The notes: generated by a model not told the origin, from the sequence alone. Numbered from the stretch's first letter, positions 27,198 to 36,830 are shown. The stretch is 64,000 nucleotides of DNA from JAJYKN01 sp035516155 (GCA_035516155.1 DATJAP010000008.1:62001-126000), one strand, 5' to 3'. Numbers and translations: made by a program.

Positions 27198-27305
27198 TTG
27201 CGTCATGGGAACCGATACTATAAGTTCCCGAAAGAGCGGTACTTGGCATTTAGCGAATTACACAAGCGGGACAATGTCAATCAAGTTTTACGGAGGCCAT
27301 TATGA
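27198..27305 (+). CDS. possible small basic protein (35 aa) between pilX and the unknown secreted gene
   Basis: A TTG-started frame of 35 codons, ending in a TGA that overlaps the ATG of the next gene (ATGA). A strong GGAGGAG lies 8 nt before the TTG. The product would be basic and rich in Tyr, Arg and Leu, with no known domain. The ribosome site and the coupled stop are the only support; it may be a leader that couples translation to the downstream gene, or chance. Confidence 0.28.
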   Translation: MRHGNRYYKFPKERYLAFSELHKRDNVNQVLRRPL

Positions 27306-27703
27306 AACAGACCCTTTTCATTCTCGCGATCGCGCTGGCTCTCGGCATATCTGCCGCGACCGCGACTGCCCAGCAACAAGGGAGCCAGGGAGCAGTTGTG
27401 ATGCCGGGTGCTAAATATAATCCGAATATTGTGTATGCCGGCAATTTTCAAGCGGACCTCCTTTTCTCCAAATATGAGGGGAGTGATACGTGGCGACGCG
27501 TTAAAAAATTGGACCGTCTCCGGTATGTGACGTGTACAGACGCCCTGCAGAATTTACGCCAACAGGGAACCTGGAAAGGACATCTGGACGTCAAAGATGG
27601 GTCTTGCGGTTCGCCTGGTGAACCGTTGGATTGGGCCATGGGCAACTGGATCAATTATAATGACCAGGTCCTTCAAGTGCAAAATAATTCGGGTGGTAAA
27701 TAG
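27302..27703 (+). CDS. secreted protein of unknown function in the pilus operon
   Basis: A 133-residue protein with a clear signal peptide (MKQTLFILAIALALGISAAT, cleavage after about residue 23). The mature part is hydrophilic with two cysteines (in YVTCTDAL and DGSCGSP) that could form one disulphide, and several tryptophans. I do not recognise the family. It has a GGAGG ribosome site and sits between pilX and pilY1, so it probably helps assembly or tip function of this pilus. It is not pilin-like (no prepilin glycine/Glu+5 helix). Confidence 0.75.
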   Translation: MKQTLFILAIALALGISAATATAQQQGSQGAVVMPGAKYNPNIVYAGNFQADLLFSKYEGSDTWRRVKKLDRLRYVTCTDALQNLRQQGTWKGHLDVKDGSCGSPGEPLDWAMGNWINYNDQVLQVQNNSGGK

Positions 27704-27819
27704 TCCCGTGGTTGATTTTTTGACAATGGATTTTTCTGAACCATGCCGTCAGCTGAGAAACTGATTCCCCGATCGGCTTGGTGGGAACGCGTCAGTTACG
27801 GGACGTAAGAGGAGGCTGT

Positions 27820-30800
27820 ATGAAAAAGACACTCATGAGCATCATCATCGTGGGACTTGCGTTTATCCTGCATCCAGTCACCGCGCTGGCGGTGGTGGGG
27901 GTCCCGGACCAGTTTATCGGCGACACGGCCATCTATGGAGGCCAGCCGTCAACGCTTCAGCCGAATGTCCTGATCATTATAGACGACTCGGGCAGCATGA
28001 AGGATCCTGCAGACGCAACTGCTACAGGCTCCCCTTATGCTCCCGCTACGTGGAGTGATCCTCTCCCCCCCGCTACAGCACCGAATGCGTATCCACAAGT
28101 GGCACAATGCTATAGCTCAGCCGGGCCTTATAACTTGTGCTGGCCGACTACGGTTTACAACAATAGTGCTGGAAATACTGTTTTGACGGATGTAACTTTG
28201 CTTCCTCCAGCCGGCTGTACGTATTCTACCTCAACTACCAGCCATCATACGACGACCTATACGACGATAACCACGAATCCTTACAACTCCTTGACTACTA
28301 CAGGAATATACAGTGGTTATGCACTCAATGCTGACGGCTCCTGCAAGTATTGTAACGTGACGATTAACGGAACAGTATATACAAACGGCATTTGCGCTGG
28401 TGCGAATGTAACCTATCAATTGGGAAACTATATTAATTGGTCCTATGGTAATCCCTCATCCTCCGCAACCAAGATCTCTATTGCGCGCGATGTCATAGGA
28501 ACTCTTATCCAATCCACGCATGCGGTAAGATTCGGGGTCATGACATACAATTACGCCCAAACCAGTAACGGCCTGGGCGGGACATTCTTAAGTTACCCGA
28601 TTAGTGGTTCAAGTACGAACTATGTTACAACGGTTAAAAATATGGATAATGCCTTCGGTACGGCTACCAACCGCGAGGCCCTGGTGCAGGCATTAAATTC
28701 ACTTACTCCTCAGGGCTCTACGCCGTTGGGGGAAGCCCTGTATGAAGCGATGAGTTATTATCAGGGCGCCGCACCCCCGTTTGGGGCCACGATCGGCGTT
28801 ACGAACGGGGTGTATAAATCTCCGATCCAATACAGCTGCCAAAAAAACTATGTAGTTGTCATTACTGACGGCATGGCAAATACGGATACCAGTAATTTGA
28901 TTCCACAATATCTATACGATACTCCTTATACAGCGGGGACCAAGGCTGGCGCCAGATACGACGGCGGTTGCACCAACACATCCTCGTATACGTATACAAC
29001 GTGTAATGCTACTAGTGGTAGCTATGATGGTGCCACCAATGAAAACCATTGTCTCGCCGGTATCGCGCAGTATATGTACACGCACGACCAGCTCTCCAAA
29101 TTAGCCACCACGAGTCAGAATAATGTTACCGTCTTTACCATTGGTTTTGGTACGGACGCTGCAACCACGGAGGCCGTTGATCTTCTTAATCTGGCGGCCG
29201 ATTCAAACCATGGCAACGGCGCTTATTTTGCGGCAACGAGCGCGCAAACCCTGGGACAGGCTCTAACAAAAATAGTCAATACCATATATGCTACCAATAC
29301 GTCCTATGTTGCACCGGTTGTGCCGGTGAACCCGGAGAACAAGCTCCAATTCGGCAGCAGAGTGTATATGGGTTTCTTCTATCCGGAGCAGAACGCGTTC
29401 TGGGACGGCAATCTGAAGAAATTTGGTCTTGGATGCGCTCCCGGCAGTGTCGATCCGGGATGCAGTGTGGCCAACAACACCCCTGGCAATTTCGGATTTT
29501 TCAATGTTATCGATGTGAATGGCAATCTTGCCACGTACGTTGACGCGAACGGAGATGGTATCGATGACCGGGATGGCGCGTTACTGTGTTCTACCTGCAG
29601 CGACGGGAGTTTCCGGTCTACTGCCGTATCTTACTGGACAACCCCTGCGAATACCCCCGCCACTGGTTCCATCACTACTGCCGGAGAAGACGGCGGCATT
29701 GTGGAAGCAGGCGGCGTGGGCGCAGTGCTGGAAACTAGGCCGTATGCCATCGCCAGCGTTACCAGCGCCATAACTGGCTCGGTGCGCCATATTTATACCT
29801 ATATGGGGCAAAACACGGATCTGACAAACAGTACGAATGCCTTCAGCACGGCGAATGCTTTGATTACGGCAACTTCGTTGAGTCTGCCGGGGAACATTAT
29901 TACGTCCGGAACGACCACGGACGTGAAGCAGCTCATTAACTACGTTCACGGGTTTGACGTGTACTCTGCGAACGCGAACACGAACAAGAGGGCATGGATT
30001 GTTGGCGATGACCTCCACTCGAAGCCTCTCGTGGTTAGCTACGCCTCATATACCTATTCGGATGAATCGAACTGTGCTAAAAACAAGAACATTATTTATG
30101 CGGGCACGAATGACGGGATGTTGCACGCCTTCTATGACTGTAGCGGCATCGAAGCATGGGCCTTTATTCCTCCGGACCTGCTTCCCTATCTCCAGTACCT
30201 AACCGGTACGAATCATACGTATTACGTTGATAGCAGCCCCCAGGTATTTACCTATCTTGCGAATCCCAACGACGCTACTACCGGGATCTCTTCTGCGAAT
30301 AATGACAGTGTGATTTTGCTTGTGGGGCTGAGAAGGGGCGGAGGAGTGACTACGGAGCCCGGCCAGGGTTTCTACTATGCCCTGGACGTGACCAACCCGG
30401 CAACGCCGAAATATTTGTGGACAATTTCGCCCGCCACAGCGGGCTTCTCCGATTTAGGGGAGGCTTGGAGCGAGCCGAAAATAGGGCAAATTGTGGTGGG
30501 TTCGCAGATTAAGGCAGCCGCGTTCCTTGGTGGCGGGTATGATAACTGCAATGAAGACGGCCGCTTTGGCGCGACCCAAACCTTTAGCGGCTCGTGTGTA
30601 GGTGTTCTCGCTACAGAGGACAGTGGCCTCGACAGTAGTGGTAATCCCCTAACAAGTGCCGGGTTGGTAACTGCAGCCACATTCTCAACATCTAATTCTT
30701 ACAAGGGGAGAAGCGTGTATGTGGTTGAACTTGCAACAGTGCCGGCTACGAGTGGTAGTGCGCTGAACATGAGCACCACGGGCAGCAAAATATGGAGCTA

Positions 30801-31842
30801 TACGTTCGCGAACAGCAATCCGCTTCAATATTCAATGCTAAGCGAGATAGCTGCCGTGGATCTGAGCGGTGACGGCTATGTGGACCACCTGTATATGGGT
30901 GATAGCGGCGGGAACATATGGAGGTTCAATCTCTCGTCAACCAAGACGGCTAACTGGACGGTAACCAAGATATTCAGTTCGAACCCTGGATATACCAATG
31001 GGGTTCTCGATGGCAGCACGGGAAGAAAGATTTTTTATAGGCCCGCTGTTGTGCCTGATCTGAATAACCAAATTGTCAGACTGTATTTCGGCACCGGGGA
31101 CCGCGAACATCCGTTGAACAGGGCCGTGGTGGACAGGATATATGCCTTGTTCGATAAGGGTACAAATAGTAGCGGTCAAATTACGGGCATTACGACCGCC
31201 GTGACTGAAGCCAATATGGTTGATGTTACATCAGATGCCCTCCAATCAGCCACGACGGTGGCCGCTGCCAATACGGCGCTCAGTCCTCTTAATCTGGCTT
31301 CCTTACCGACAGACACCACCGAATACGGCTGGTATATACGTCTTGACAGTGGCGACAGAACCCCGCAAGTTCTCTGTAACGGCAATCCTTGCCCGGGAGA
31401 AAAGGTGCTCTCGACCGCGGCTGTAGCCGCTGGCACAGTCTTCATGACGACCTATTCTCCGGTTACCGCTAGCACCGCCACGACAAATCCCTGTACGGGT
31501 GGAAATCTTGGCACGAGCTACGTTTATGCGCTGGACTACTTGACGGGGGATGCCGTCGTGAATTATGATACGTCAAATGATTCCACATCATCGACATACG
31601 CTTCAAACCTATATGCTTTTGCTCCTCAAGCATGGGCGAGTGGTCAAAAAACCCAAGTGCTTCTCAGGACGGATCGCCATCGTACCGTGGGCTCAGGTAT
31701 TCCATCGAGTCCTGTGGTCATATGCTCAGCGGGAAACACAAACTGTATAACGCTCATAGGATGTGGAGGAGGTCTCTGTACTTCTTCCGCCCCGCAGTCA
31801 CCCGGCGCATCCGTGTCTCCGGTATACTGGAGACAAAGGTGA
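27820..31842 (+). CDS. pilY1: type IV pilus tip adhesin/assembly protein PilY1
   Basis: A 1340-residue secreted protein. Signal peptide at residues 1-24; a von Willebrand A-like region starts with DDSGSMKD (MIDAS, about residue 51) and includes YVVVITDGMANTD. The C-terminal half is the PilY1 beta-propeller: FGSRVYMGFFYPEQNAFWDG, NIIYAGTNDGMLHAFYDC, GGGYDNCNEDGRFGATQ and the calcium-loop sequence DLSGDGYVDHLYMGDSGG near residue 1010. It mediates adhesion and controls pilus extension in other bacteria. The ATG at 27820 has GAGGAGG upstream; the frame is open further back. Its base composition is less GC-rich than the housekeeping genes. Confidence 0.93.
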   Translation: MKKTLMSIIIVGLAFILHPVTALAVVGVPDQFIGDTAIYGGQPSTLQPNVLIIIDDSGSMKDPADATATGSPYAPATWSDPLPPATAPNAYPQVAQCYSSAGPYNLCWPTTVYNNSAGNTVLTDVTLLPPAGCTYSTSTTSHHTTTYTTITTNPYNSLTTTGIYSGYALNADGSCKYCNVTINGTVYTNGICAGANVTYQLGNYINWSYGNPSSSATKISIARDVIGTLIQSTHAVRFGVMTYNYAQTSNGLGGTFLSYPISGSSTNYVTTVKNMDNAFGTATNREALVQALNSLTPQGSTPLGEALYEAMSYYQGAAPPFGATIGVTNGVYKSPIQYSCQKNYVVVITDGMANTDTSNLIPQYLYDTPYTAGTKAGARYDGGCTNTSSYTYTTCNATSGSYDGATNENHCLAGIAQYMYTHDQLSKLATTSQNNVTVFTIGFGTDAATTEAVDLLNLAADSNHGNGAYFAATSAQTLGQALTKIVNTIYATNTSYVAPVVPVNPENKLQFGSRVYMGFFYPEQNAFWDGNLKKFGLGCAPGSVDPGCSVANNTPGNFGFFNVIDVNGNLATYVDANGDGIDDRDGALLCSTCSDGSFRSTAVSYWTTPANTPATGSITTAGEDGGIVEAGGVGAVLETRPYAIASVTSAITGSVRHIYTYMGQNTDLTNSTNAFSTANALITATSLSLPGNIITSGTTTDVKQLINYVHGFDVYSANANTNKRAWIVGDDLHSKPLVVSYASYTYSDESNCAKNKNIIYAGTNDGMLHAFYDCSGIEAWAFIPPDLLPYLQYLTGTNHTYYVDSSPQVFTYLANPNDATTGISSANNDSVILLVGLRRGGGVTTEPGQGFYYALDVTNPATPKYLWTISPATAGFSDLGEAWSEPKIGQIVVGSQIKAAAFLGGGYDNCNEDGRFGATQTFSGSCVGVLATEDSGLDSSGNPLTSAGLVTAATFSTSNSYKGRSVYVVELATVPATSGSALNMSTTGSKIWSYTFANSNPLQYSMLSEIAAVDLSGDGYVDHLYMGDSGGNIWRFNLSSTKTANWTVTKIFSSNPGYTNGVLDGSTGRKIFYRPAVVPDLNNQIVRLYFGTGDREHPLNRAVVDRIYALFDKGTNSSGQITGITTAVTEANMVDVTSDALQSATTVAAANTALSPLNLASLPTDTTEYGWYIRLDSGDRTPQVLCNGNPCPGEKVLSTAAVAAGTVFMTTYSPVTASTATTNPCTGGNLGTSYVYALDYLTGDAVVNYDTSNDSTSSTYASNLYAFAPQAWASGQKTQVLLRTDRHRTVGSGIPSSPVVICSAGNTNCITLIGCGGGLCTSSAPQSPGASVSPVYWRQR

Positions 31843-31891
31843 AGTAAGAGAATGAGCGTGGTGGTACAAAGAACAAGAATAGCGTAAAGAA

Positions 31892-32842
31892 ATGAAAGTG
31901 AAATTAATCCCAATAGTTCTTTTGTTCATGCTGATGCAGTTCCTTGGCTGCCATAAAGAGGGGAAGGAACCGGTTTCCACGACCTCCCCTCAGCCGGAGG
32001 GACAGACAATGTCTCCAGCCGGAGGGGGCGGGCAGCAGCAAGTACCGGGGACTTTTCCGGTAAAGATACTGCCTGAATCACCCACTGCGATGACGGATCT
32101 TCAAGTGCAGGCTGATTTTCCCGGGGCAGATACGGCGACCTATCAGTGGCAGCGGAATGGCCAGGTCATCATCGGGGAGTCCACCGCTCGGCTCGCTAAA
32201 AATCAGTTTTCAAGGGGGGATACGGTATCCGTGACCGTGACTGCCGGCGGTTTGGAAGGAACTGCATCTGTAGACATCAGTAACAGTTCTCCCAAGGTTG
32301 TTTTGGTTCCCTTCAGTCCTGAAAATGTTTACGCCGGGGTGGACTTGACCGTAAATCCCGTGGGAGCGAACCCAACCGGAGAAGAAGTAAAGTTCCATTA
32401 CAAGTGGTTCATAAACGGCAAAGCATGTTCCGAAGATACCCCTGTCCTGAAAGGGAACCTTTTTAAGCGCGGCGACATAATAACACTGACCGTTGTCCCG
32501 TATGATCGCGAAGGGGAGGGGGAGCCCTTTCAGTCAAAGCAAATAGTCATACCGGATGCACCTCCCCGGATCGTATCGAATCCTCCTCGGGAAATTCAGG
32601 GTGAGGTTTATACCTACCAGGTCGTGGCAGAGGATCCGGACGGAGATCCTCTTACATTCTCTCTTGCTTCTGCGCCGCCCGGCATGACCATAGACAATAA
32701 AACTGGCGTCGTAACCTGGCAGATAAAGGATACGCCGGCAGGTATTTACAATGTCGAAATCGTTGCGCAGGATCCGGAGGGAGTGCAAGTTCTTCAGAAA
32801 TATTCGATTTCGATTGATGTGAAAGAGGGGAAAGGAAAATGA
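31892..32842 (+). CDS. lipoprotein with Ig-like/cadherin-like repeats
   Basis: A 316-residue predicted lipoprotein: signal peptide with lipobox FLGC (Cys20), a Pro/Gly/Gln-rich linker, then two similar Ig-like repeats (each ending FSRGDTVSVTVT or FKRGDIITLTVV) and a C-terminal putative Ig domain (YTYQVVAEDPDGDPLTFSL). It lies in the pilus operon between pilY1 and fimT, overlapping fimT by 4 nt. It may anchor or stabilise the pilus tip complex at the outer membrane; that is inference from position. Confidence 0.8.
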   Translation: MKVKLIPIVLLFMLMQFLGCHKEGKEPVSTTSPQPEGQTMSPAGGGGQQQVPGTFPVKILPESPTAMTDLQVQADFPGADTATYQWQRNGQVIIGESTARLAKNQFSRGDTVSVTVTAGGLEGTASVDISNSSPKVVLVPFSPENVYAGVDLTVNPVGANPTGEEVKFHYKWFINGKACSEDTPVLKGNLFKRGDIITLTVVPYDREGEGEPFQSKQIVIPDAPPRIVSNPPREIQGEVYTYQVVAEDPDGDPLTFSLASAPPGMTIDNKTGVVTWQIKDTPAGIYNVEIVAQDPEGVQVLQKYSISIDVKEGKGK

Positions 32843-33339
32843 AGCTGGAAAATCGAACGATCATTCGCTCAACAAAAGGCTATACCCTGATAGAGTTGAT
32901 CTTTGTAATTGTGCTTATCGCTATTATGGCTGCCCTCGCTGTGCCCTATTATATGAATTGGATAAACAACACCGATTATCGATCGGCGGCAAGGCACGTT
33001 GCTTCTGTTCTCAGGCAGGCGAGGAGTAATGCTATCGCTACGAATAAAGAACAACAAGTTATACTTCAACCTGTTAATAACGTGTATAGCTACGGTACTA
33101 TTGCAAGTTCACTGTCTTCTAACACAGTCAGTTGGCCCACAATTACGATATGGAACGCCCTGCCCCTGCCGCCTAATGCAGTACCCGGTCCAATAGAAAC
33201 TGTCCAATTTACGCCCAATGGGCTTATCAGCACCGCGTCTTGCACAATTCCCATCAATGATAGCGCTGGAAATGCACATTACCAAGTTGCTGTGTCGTCA
33301 ACCGGCAGAATCACTATAAGCGGGCCTCTTGCCTATTAA
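32839..33339 (+). CDS. fimT: FimT/GspH-type minor pilin
   Basis: A 166-residue prepilin with the site G|YTLIELIFVIVLIAIMAALA (Glu +5) and the GspH/FimT feature RSAARHVASVLRQARSNAIATN, followed by a beta-rich C-terminus. The start is inside the stop of the lipoprotein gene (ATGA). FimT is a minor pilin that can bind DNA in competent bacteria; whether this one does is unknown. It is the last gene of the operon. Confidence 0.88.
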   Translation: MKLENRTIIRSTKGYTLIELIFVIVLIAIMAALAVPYYMNWINNTDYRSAARHVASVLRQARSNAIATNKEQQVILQPVNNVYSYGTIASSLSSNTVSWPTITIWNALPLPPNAVPGPIETVQFTPNGLISTASCTIPINDSAGNAHYQVAVSSTGRITISGPLAY

Positions 33340-33668
33340 GGGAAAGGCAAGAACCCATGCGCTCTTTGGAGCAAGGATGAATTGATATCGCGCGAAACGC
33401 GATGAGAAGCTATCATGAAGGCCTTATACGGCAAGTGACTTATTTCCCTCTCGCTCGTTGACTGATTGATTGTGGTATCGTAGGAACGATATCATCCTTT
33501 CCGAAAAAAATGAGCGCTATAGAGCGGTAAAATACCTGTGGCGCGATCTTCCCGGTCCTTCAAAGAGTTCCCTGCCATTGCGCGCTGAGAACGAGAATAT
33601 CTTGCCTTATCGGCTCTTCCCTCGGCATGACGAGGGCGTTCCGGCTTGTAGAGACGATCACTATTATA
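33340..33668. other. intergenic region fimT-maf
   Basis: About 330 nt with no supported gene. It contains a perfect 6-bp hairpin ATCGCG-CGAAA-CGCGAT (33387-33403) without a T run and a smaller GCTC/GAGC hairpin just before. No promoter with good boxes was found. Confidence 0.4.
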
Positions 33669-34262
33669 ATGATAACAGCGAAGAAGAAGATTCCAATTAT
33701 ACTCGCCTCCAGTTCGCCGCGACGGAGGGATCTTTTACGCCAGATCGATGTTGATTTTACTGTAGATCCTGCCGAGGTGAATGAACGTATTCTGCCGGGA
33801 GAAGTGCCGGAAGATTACGCAATCCGAGTATCGCTTGATAAAGCCAGAACCGCGGCAGGAAAAGCGGGGAAGGGCATTATCATTGCGGCCGATACCATCG
33901 TAGTGTTCAAAAAGGTTATTCTTGGGAAGCCCGCAGACTCCCGTGATGCCGAGCGTATGCTCGAGATGCTCTCGGGGAAAATGCACAGAGTTATTACTGG
34001 GTTATCGGTCATGAACGCGGCGAGTGGGGTGGTATCGTGCAAAACATCGACAACCAGGGTCTGGTTTCGAAACCTCGACGAGGATGAAGTAAAAAAGTAC
34101 GTTCTGTCAGGAGAACCGCTGGATAAAGCGGGTGCCTACGGTATCCAGGGAAAAGGAGCTCTCTTGGTGTCTCGAATTGAAGGATGCTACAATAACGTCG
34201 TTGGACTTCCCCTCGCTCTTTTAGATGAGATGTTGCGAAAATTCGGCATTAAACTCTTATAA
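33669..34262 (+). CDS. maf: Maf-family nucleotide pyrophosphatase
   Basis: House-cleaning enzyme that hydrolyses dTTP/UTP or modified nucleotides. About 197 residues from the ATG at 33669: the conserved LASSSPRRRDLLRQ N-terminus, EVNERILPGE, the ADTIVVF motif, GKPADSRDAERMLEMLSGKMHRVITGL and the C-terminal GAYGIQGKGALLVSRIEGCYNNVVGLPL. Upstream in-frame ATG at 33627 exists; neither has a good ribosome site. The motif set suits the YhdE (dTTP/UTP) group. Confidence 0.92.
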   Translation: MITAKKKIPIILASSSPRRRDLLRQIDVDFTVDPAEVNERILPGEVPEDYAIRVSLDKARTAAGKAGKGIIIAADTIVVFKKVILGKPADSRDAERMLEMLSGKMHRVITGLSVMNAASGVVSCKTSTTRVWFRNLDEDEVKKYVLSGEPLDKAGAYGIQGKGALLVSRIEGCYNNVVGLPLALLDEMLRKFGIKLL

Positions 34263-34332
34263 ATCAATCATATAGAAGTCGTGCAGAACTCTTTCCTCAA
34301 TATCAGGCAACAATAATTATTTTTCTTCTGCC

Positions 34333-34361
34333 TTGACATCTCCTGTGGCACCTCTTAAAAT
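34333..34361 (+). promoter_or_regulatory. sigma70 promoter of the LuxR-type regulator
   Basis: TTGACA (34333-34338), exact 17-nt spacer, TAAAAT (34356-34361). The predicted start near 34368 gives a 47-nt leader before the GTG at 34415. Confidence 0.65.
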
Positions 34362-34414
34362 AGTATTAGAGAACGGTTGTGAGAGAGCAATTTAAGCATA
34401 GGGAGGTATTTACT

Positions 34415-35059
34415 GTGTTGCCTATTCGTATTATGATAGTAGAAAATGATCAGGCCGAATTGCAGGCTGTTTTGTCGGCATTCAATAAAGAAGTGGACGT
34501 GGAAGTAGTTTCAACCGTTTCCACGCGCGAATCGGCGATTAAACAGCTTTCTCTGACGCCCGACGTTCTGATTTTAGACCCGGACATTCTAAAGGGACAT
34601 ACGCTTTCGCGATTTATCCGATCGGTCCAGACAAAATCCCCTCACACGCGAGTCATGTATCTTCTCGGCAAAACAACTTCGGATGAGCACCTCATCACGG
34701 ATATAAAGGGGGGGATACGAGGGTACATCAAATCGTCAGATACGCCGGCTACCATGATCAAGGCTCTCCATGCAGTTCATATTGGTGAGATCTGGGCGGA
34801 GCGGAGAATCCTGGAAAAAGCCATTTCCAAACCGATGCTTCTTCCAGAAACAATCCAATCCCAGATTCCAGGTTTGCCACCGCTCACGAACAGGGAAATG
34901 GAAGTATTGACTATGGTATTGCAGGGAGCTTCAAACAGGGAAATCGCGAACAGTAACAGCATCAGTGAGCGAACGGTCAAGACTCATCTGTACCGGGTCT
35001 ACCGGAAGCTGAATGTTAAAAGCAGAACAAAAGCCATCGCTTTGCTATCGCATGCTTAG
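34415..35059 (+). CDS. LuxR-family response regulator (receiver + HTH)
   Basis: About 214 residues. The receiver domain has the acidic site VENDQAE, the likely phosphoacceptor in LILDPDI, and K in IKSSDTP, though the Thr/Ser switch is weak. The C-terminal GerE/LuxR helix-turn-helix (LTNREMEVLTMVLQGASNREIA, then SERTVKTHLYRVYRKL) is typical. The GTG start at 34415 is chosen because GGGAGGT lies 7 nt upstream; the frame is open back to a GTG at 34379. No partner kinase is adjacent. A strong promoter precedes it. Confidence 0.85.
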   Translation: MLPIRIMIVENDQAELQAVLSAFNKEVDVEVVSTVSTRESAIKQLSLTPDVLILDPDILKGHTLSRFIRSVQTKSPHTRVMYLLGKTTSDEHLITDIKGGIRGYIKSSDTPATMIKALHAVHIGEIWAERRILEKAISKPMLLPETIQSQIPGLPPLTNREMEVLTMVLQGASNREIANSNSISERTVKTHLYRVYRKLNVKSRTKAIALLSHA

Positions 35060-35297
35060 GTGTTATGCGACTCCATAAAATGCAACTATTGGCGTATTGA
35101 CGGGTTCTTATTAACTGATAAACTTGTATTAGACTGTGCTGTTGGTTGCATACCATCGAACGAGAGACAGCTGCGGCAACTTCTTCCCCCCCAGCGTTGA
35201 TTTGGCCGCGGTCGCAAATTAACATCATGAAATCGCCGATGGTTGATGTTCATACAGACGCCAAGACAAACACCAAAGAACTGACAGCACAGTCTCT

Positions 35298-35358
35298 AAG
35301 GCGTTTCGATACCGCGAGAAGACAGTAATGTCAACCACGACTGTCGGAACGCCTTTTT
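35298..35358 (+). terminator. long branched hairpin with T run (terminator or small RNA 3' end)
   Basis: Outer stem AAGGCGTTTCG (35298-35308) pairs over 11 positions, one G-T, with CGGAACGCCTT (35345-35355). Inside, GACAGT (35321-35326) can pair with ACTGTC (35340-35345). A run of five T follows at the 3' end. It lies about 240 nt downstream of the LuxR-type gene. Confidence 0.5.
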
Positions 35359-35405
35359 CACCATTACCCGCCGCACAGCTCAGGCCGACCTAAATACACT
35401 CTTTC

Positions 35406-35434
35406 TTGACCTCGTTCGATTTTGCCAGTATGAT
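35406..35434 (+). promoter_or_regulatory. sigma70 promoter, leaderless candidate, of the Ste24-type protease
   Basis: TTGACC (35406-35411), exact 17-nt spacer, TATGAT (35429-35434), then 6 nt to the ATG at 35441. No Shine-Dalgarno can fit, so initiation probably begins at the ATG itself. Confidence 0.6.
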
Positions 35435-35440
35435 GAGTTT

Positions 35441-36679
35441 ATGCTTGTTCTTATTGTTTTCTATATCGGCATTCTCGCATTTCGCTACTGGCTTCTTTCA
35501 TTAAATCTTGCATATCTGAAAGCGCATGGGCAGTCCATCCCGCCCGAATTTGCAGGCGTCATCGACCCCGACCGCTTGCGGAAAATAACGACGTATACTC
35601 TGGAGAACAGCAGAGCAGGTATTGTGGAGTCCCTGTTCGGGAACGGCATAATATTCTTTTTTTTCTTTGGCGGGATCCTCGGCATCTACGACCGCTGGAT
35701 TTCTTCCCTTACTCATTCTTTGCCTCTTGGGGGGCTTTATTTCTTTTTATTCCTGCTCTATGCCGAGACGTTCATAGGTATCCCCTTCAGTCTCTACAAA
35801 AACTTTAAAATTGAAAACAAGTATGGCTTCAATACCATGACGGTCCGTCTCTGGCTCGCCGATTTCATCAAAACGATTCTCATTTCCTCGGTTTTAGGAT
35901 GTGCAGTCGTCGGCATAGCTCTGGCTATCGTGATCGCCAGCCCTCATTGGTGGTGGCTCTGGGACTGGGCATTTTTCCTTGTCTTCGGCATTTTCATTAT
36001 GTATCTTTCCCCCTATGTGATCGAGCCTCTGTTCTTCAAGTTTGAACCGGTGAAAGCAGAAGGGCTGGAGGAAAAAATCCGTGCTCTCATGGAACAGGCT
36101 GGTCTCAAGGTCAGCCGCGTATTCCAGGTTGATGCCTCACGCAGGAGCCGCCATTCAAATGCCTACTTTACCGGAATCGGCAAAGTAAAACGCATCGTAC
36201 TTTTTGATACACTCATCGAACAGATGTCGCAGGACGAAATCCTTGCGGTCCTCGCTCATGAGGTCGGTCACTGGAAAAAGCGGCACGTGCTGAAGGGTAT
36301 TGTTTTGACTGAAACGCTCGCTTTTTGCGGTCTCTTTCTGGCCTTTCATCTCGTATCCTGGAGCGGTTTGCCGCAATTGGTTCATCTTTCCACAGCATCA
36401 TTCTATGCACGGGTAGTCGTTACCGGTTTTATCGGTTCCCTGGCCATGTTTCCGCTGACGCCGCTGTTCAGTTTCATATCCCGCAGGAATGAAAACGAGT
36501 CCGACAAGTTTGCGTCCGATTTAACCGGTAACCCCGAAGCCCTCGCCTCGGCGCTGATTAAACTATCAAGCGAGAACCTTTCGAACCTCCATCCTCACCC
36601 GTTCTATGCAAAATTCTACTATTCCCATCCCCCTGTTGTGGAGAGAATCAGGCGCTTAAAGACAAGAGATGGTGCATAG
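35441..36679 (+). CDS. M48 family metallopeptidase, Ste24/CAAX-protease type
   Basis: A 412-residue membrane zinc protease. Several N-terminal membrane helices precede the zinc site HEVGH (in AVLAHEVGHWKK, about residue 271) with the third ligand expected in NENESDKFA; further helices lie between. The N-terminal domain (FKIENKYGFNTMTVRLWL) matches the peptidase M48 N-terminal region of Ste24/ZmpSte24 homologues, longer than HtpX. Bacterial members are thought to act in membrane-protein quality control. It has its own promoter that places the start of the transcript at the ATG. Confidence 0.9.
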   Translation: MLVLIVFYIGILAFRYWLLSLNLAYLKAHGQSIPPEFAGVIDPDRLRKITTYTLENSRAGIVESLFGNGIIFFFFFGGILGIYDRWISSLTHSLPLGGLYFFLFLLYAETFIGIPFSLYKNFKIENKYGFNTMTVRLWLADFIKTILISSVLGCAVVGIALAIVIASPHWWWLWDWAFFLVFGIFIMYLSPYVIEPLFFKFEPVKAEGLEEKIRALMEQAGLKVSRVFQVDASRRSRHSNAYFTGIGKVKRIVLFDTLIEQMSQDEILAVLAHEVGHWKKRHVLKGIVLTETLAFCGLFLAFHLVSWSGLPQLVHLSTASFYARVVVTGFIGSLAMFPLTPLFSFISRRNENESDKFASDLTGNPEALASALIKLSSENLSNLHPHPFYAKFYYSHPPVVERIRRLKTRDGA

Positions 36680-36763
36680 GAGACGGCAGACAGGAGAAGG
36701 CCAGGCCTGTTTTCACCTCTTCTCTACTGTCAGCTCTTGACTGCTGCGTTTCTCACTTTCCGA

Positions 36764-36793
36764 TTGACCATTGTCGTCGTAGTGTGATATTTT
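36764..36793 (+). promoter_or_regulatory. candidate promoter of hisS
   Basis: TTGACC (36764-36769), 18-nt spacer, TATTTT (36788-36793). It would give a leader of roughly 134 nt before the hisS ATG that contains the structured element at 36831-36901. Confidence 0.4.
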
Positions 36794-36830
36794 TAGCTGA
36801 TAATTATTGTCCCTTTGAAGGTAGGAAAGC

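Larger units (their letters stand above)
35060..35440. other. intergenic region between LuxR regulator and Ste24-type protease
   Basis: About 380 nt with no supported gene. It holds a long structured hairpin with a T run (35298-35358) and the promoter of the protease gene (35406-35434). Confidence 0.5.

Noticed and set aside
35146..35328. 60-codon TTG-started frame before the Ste24-type gene
   Set aside because: No ribosome site and it runs into the long hairpin.
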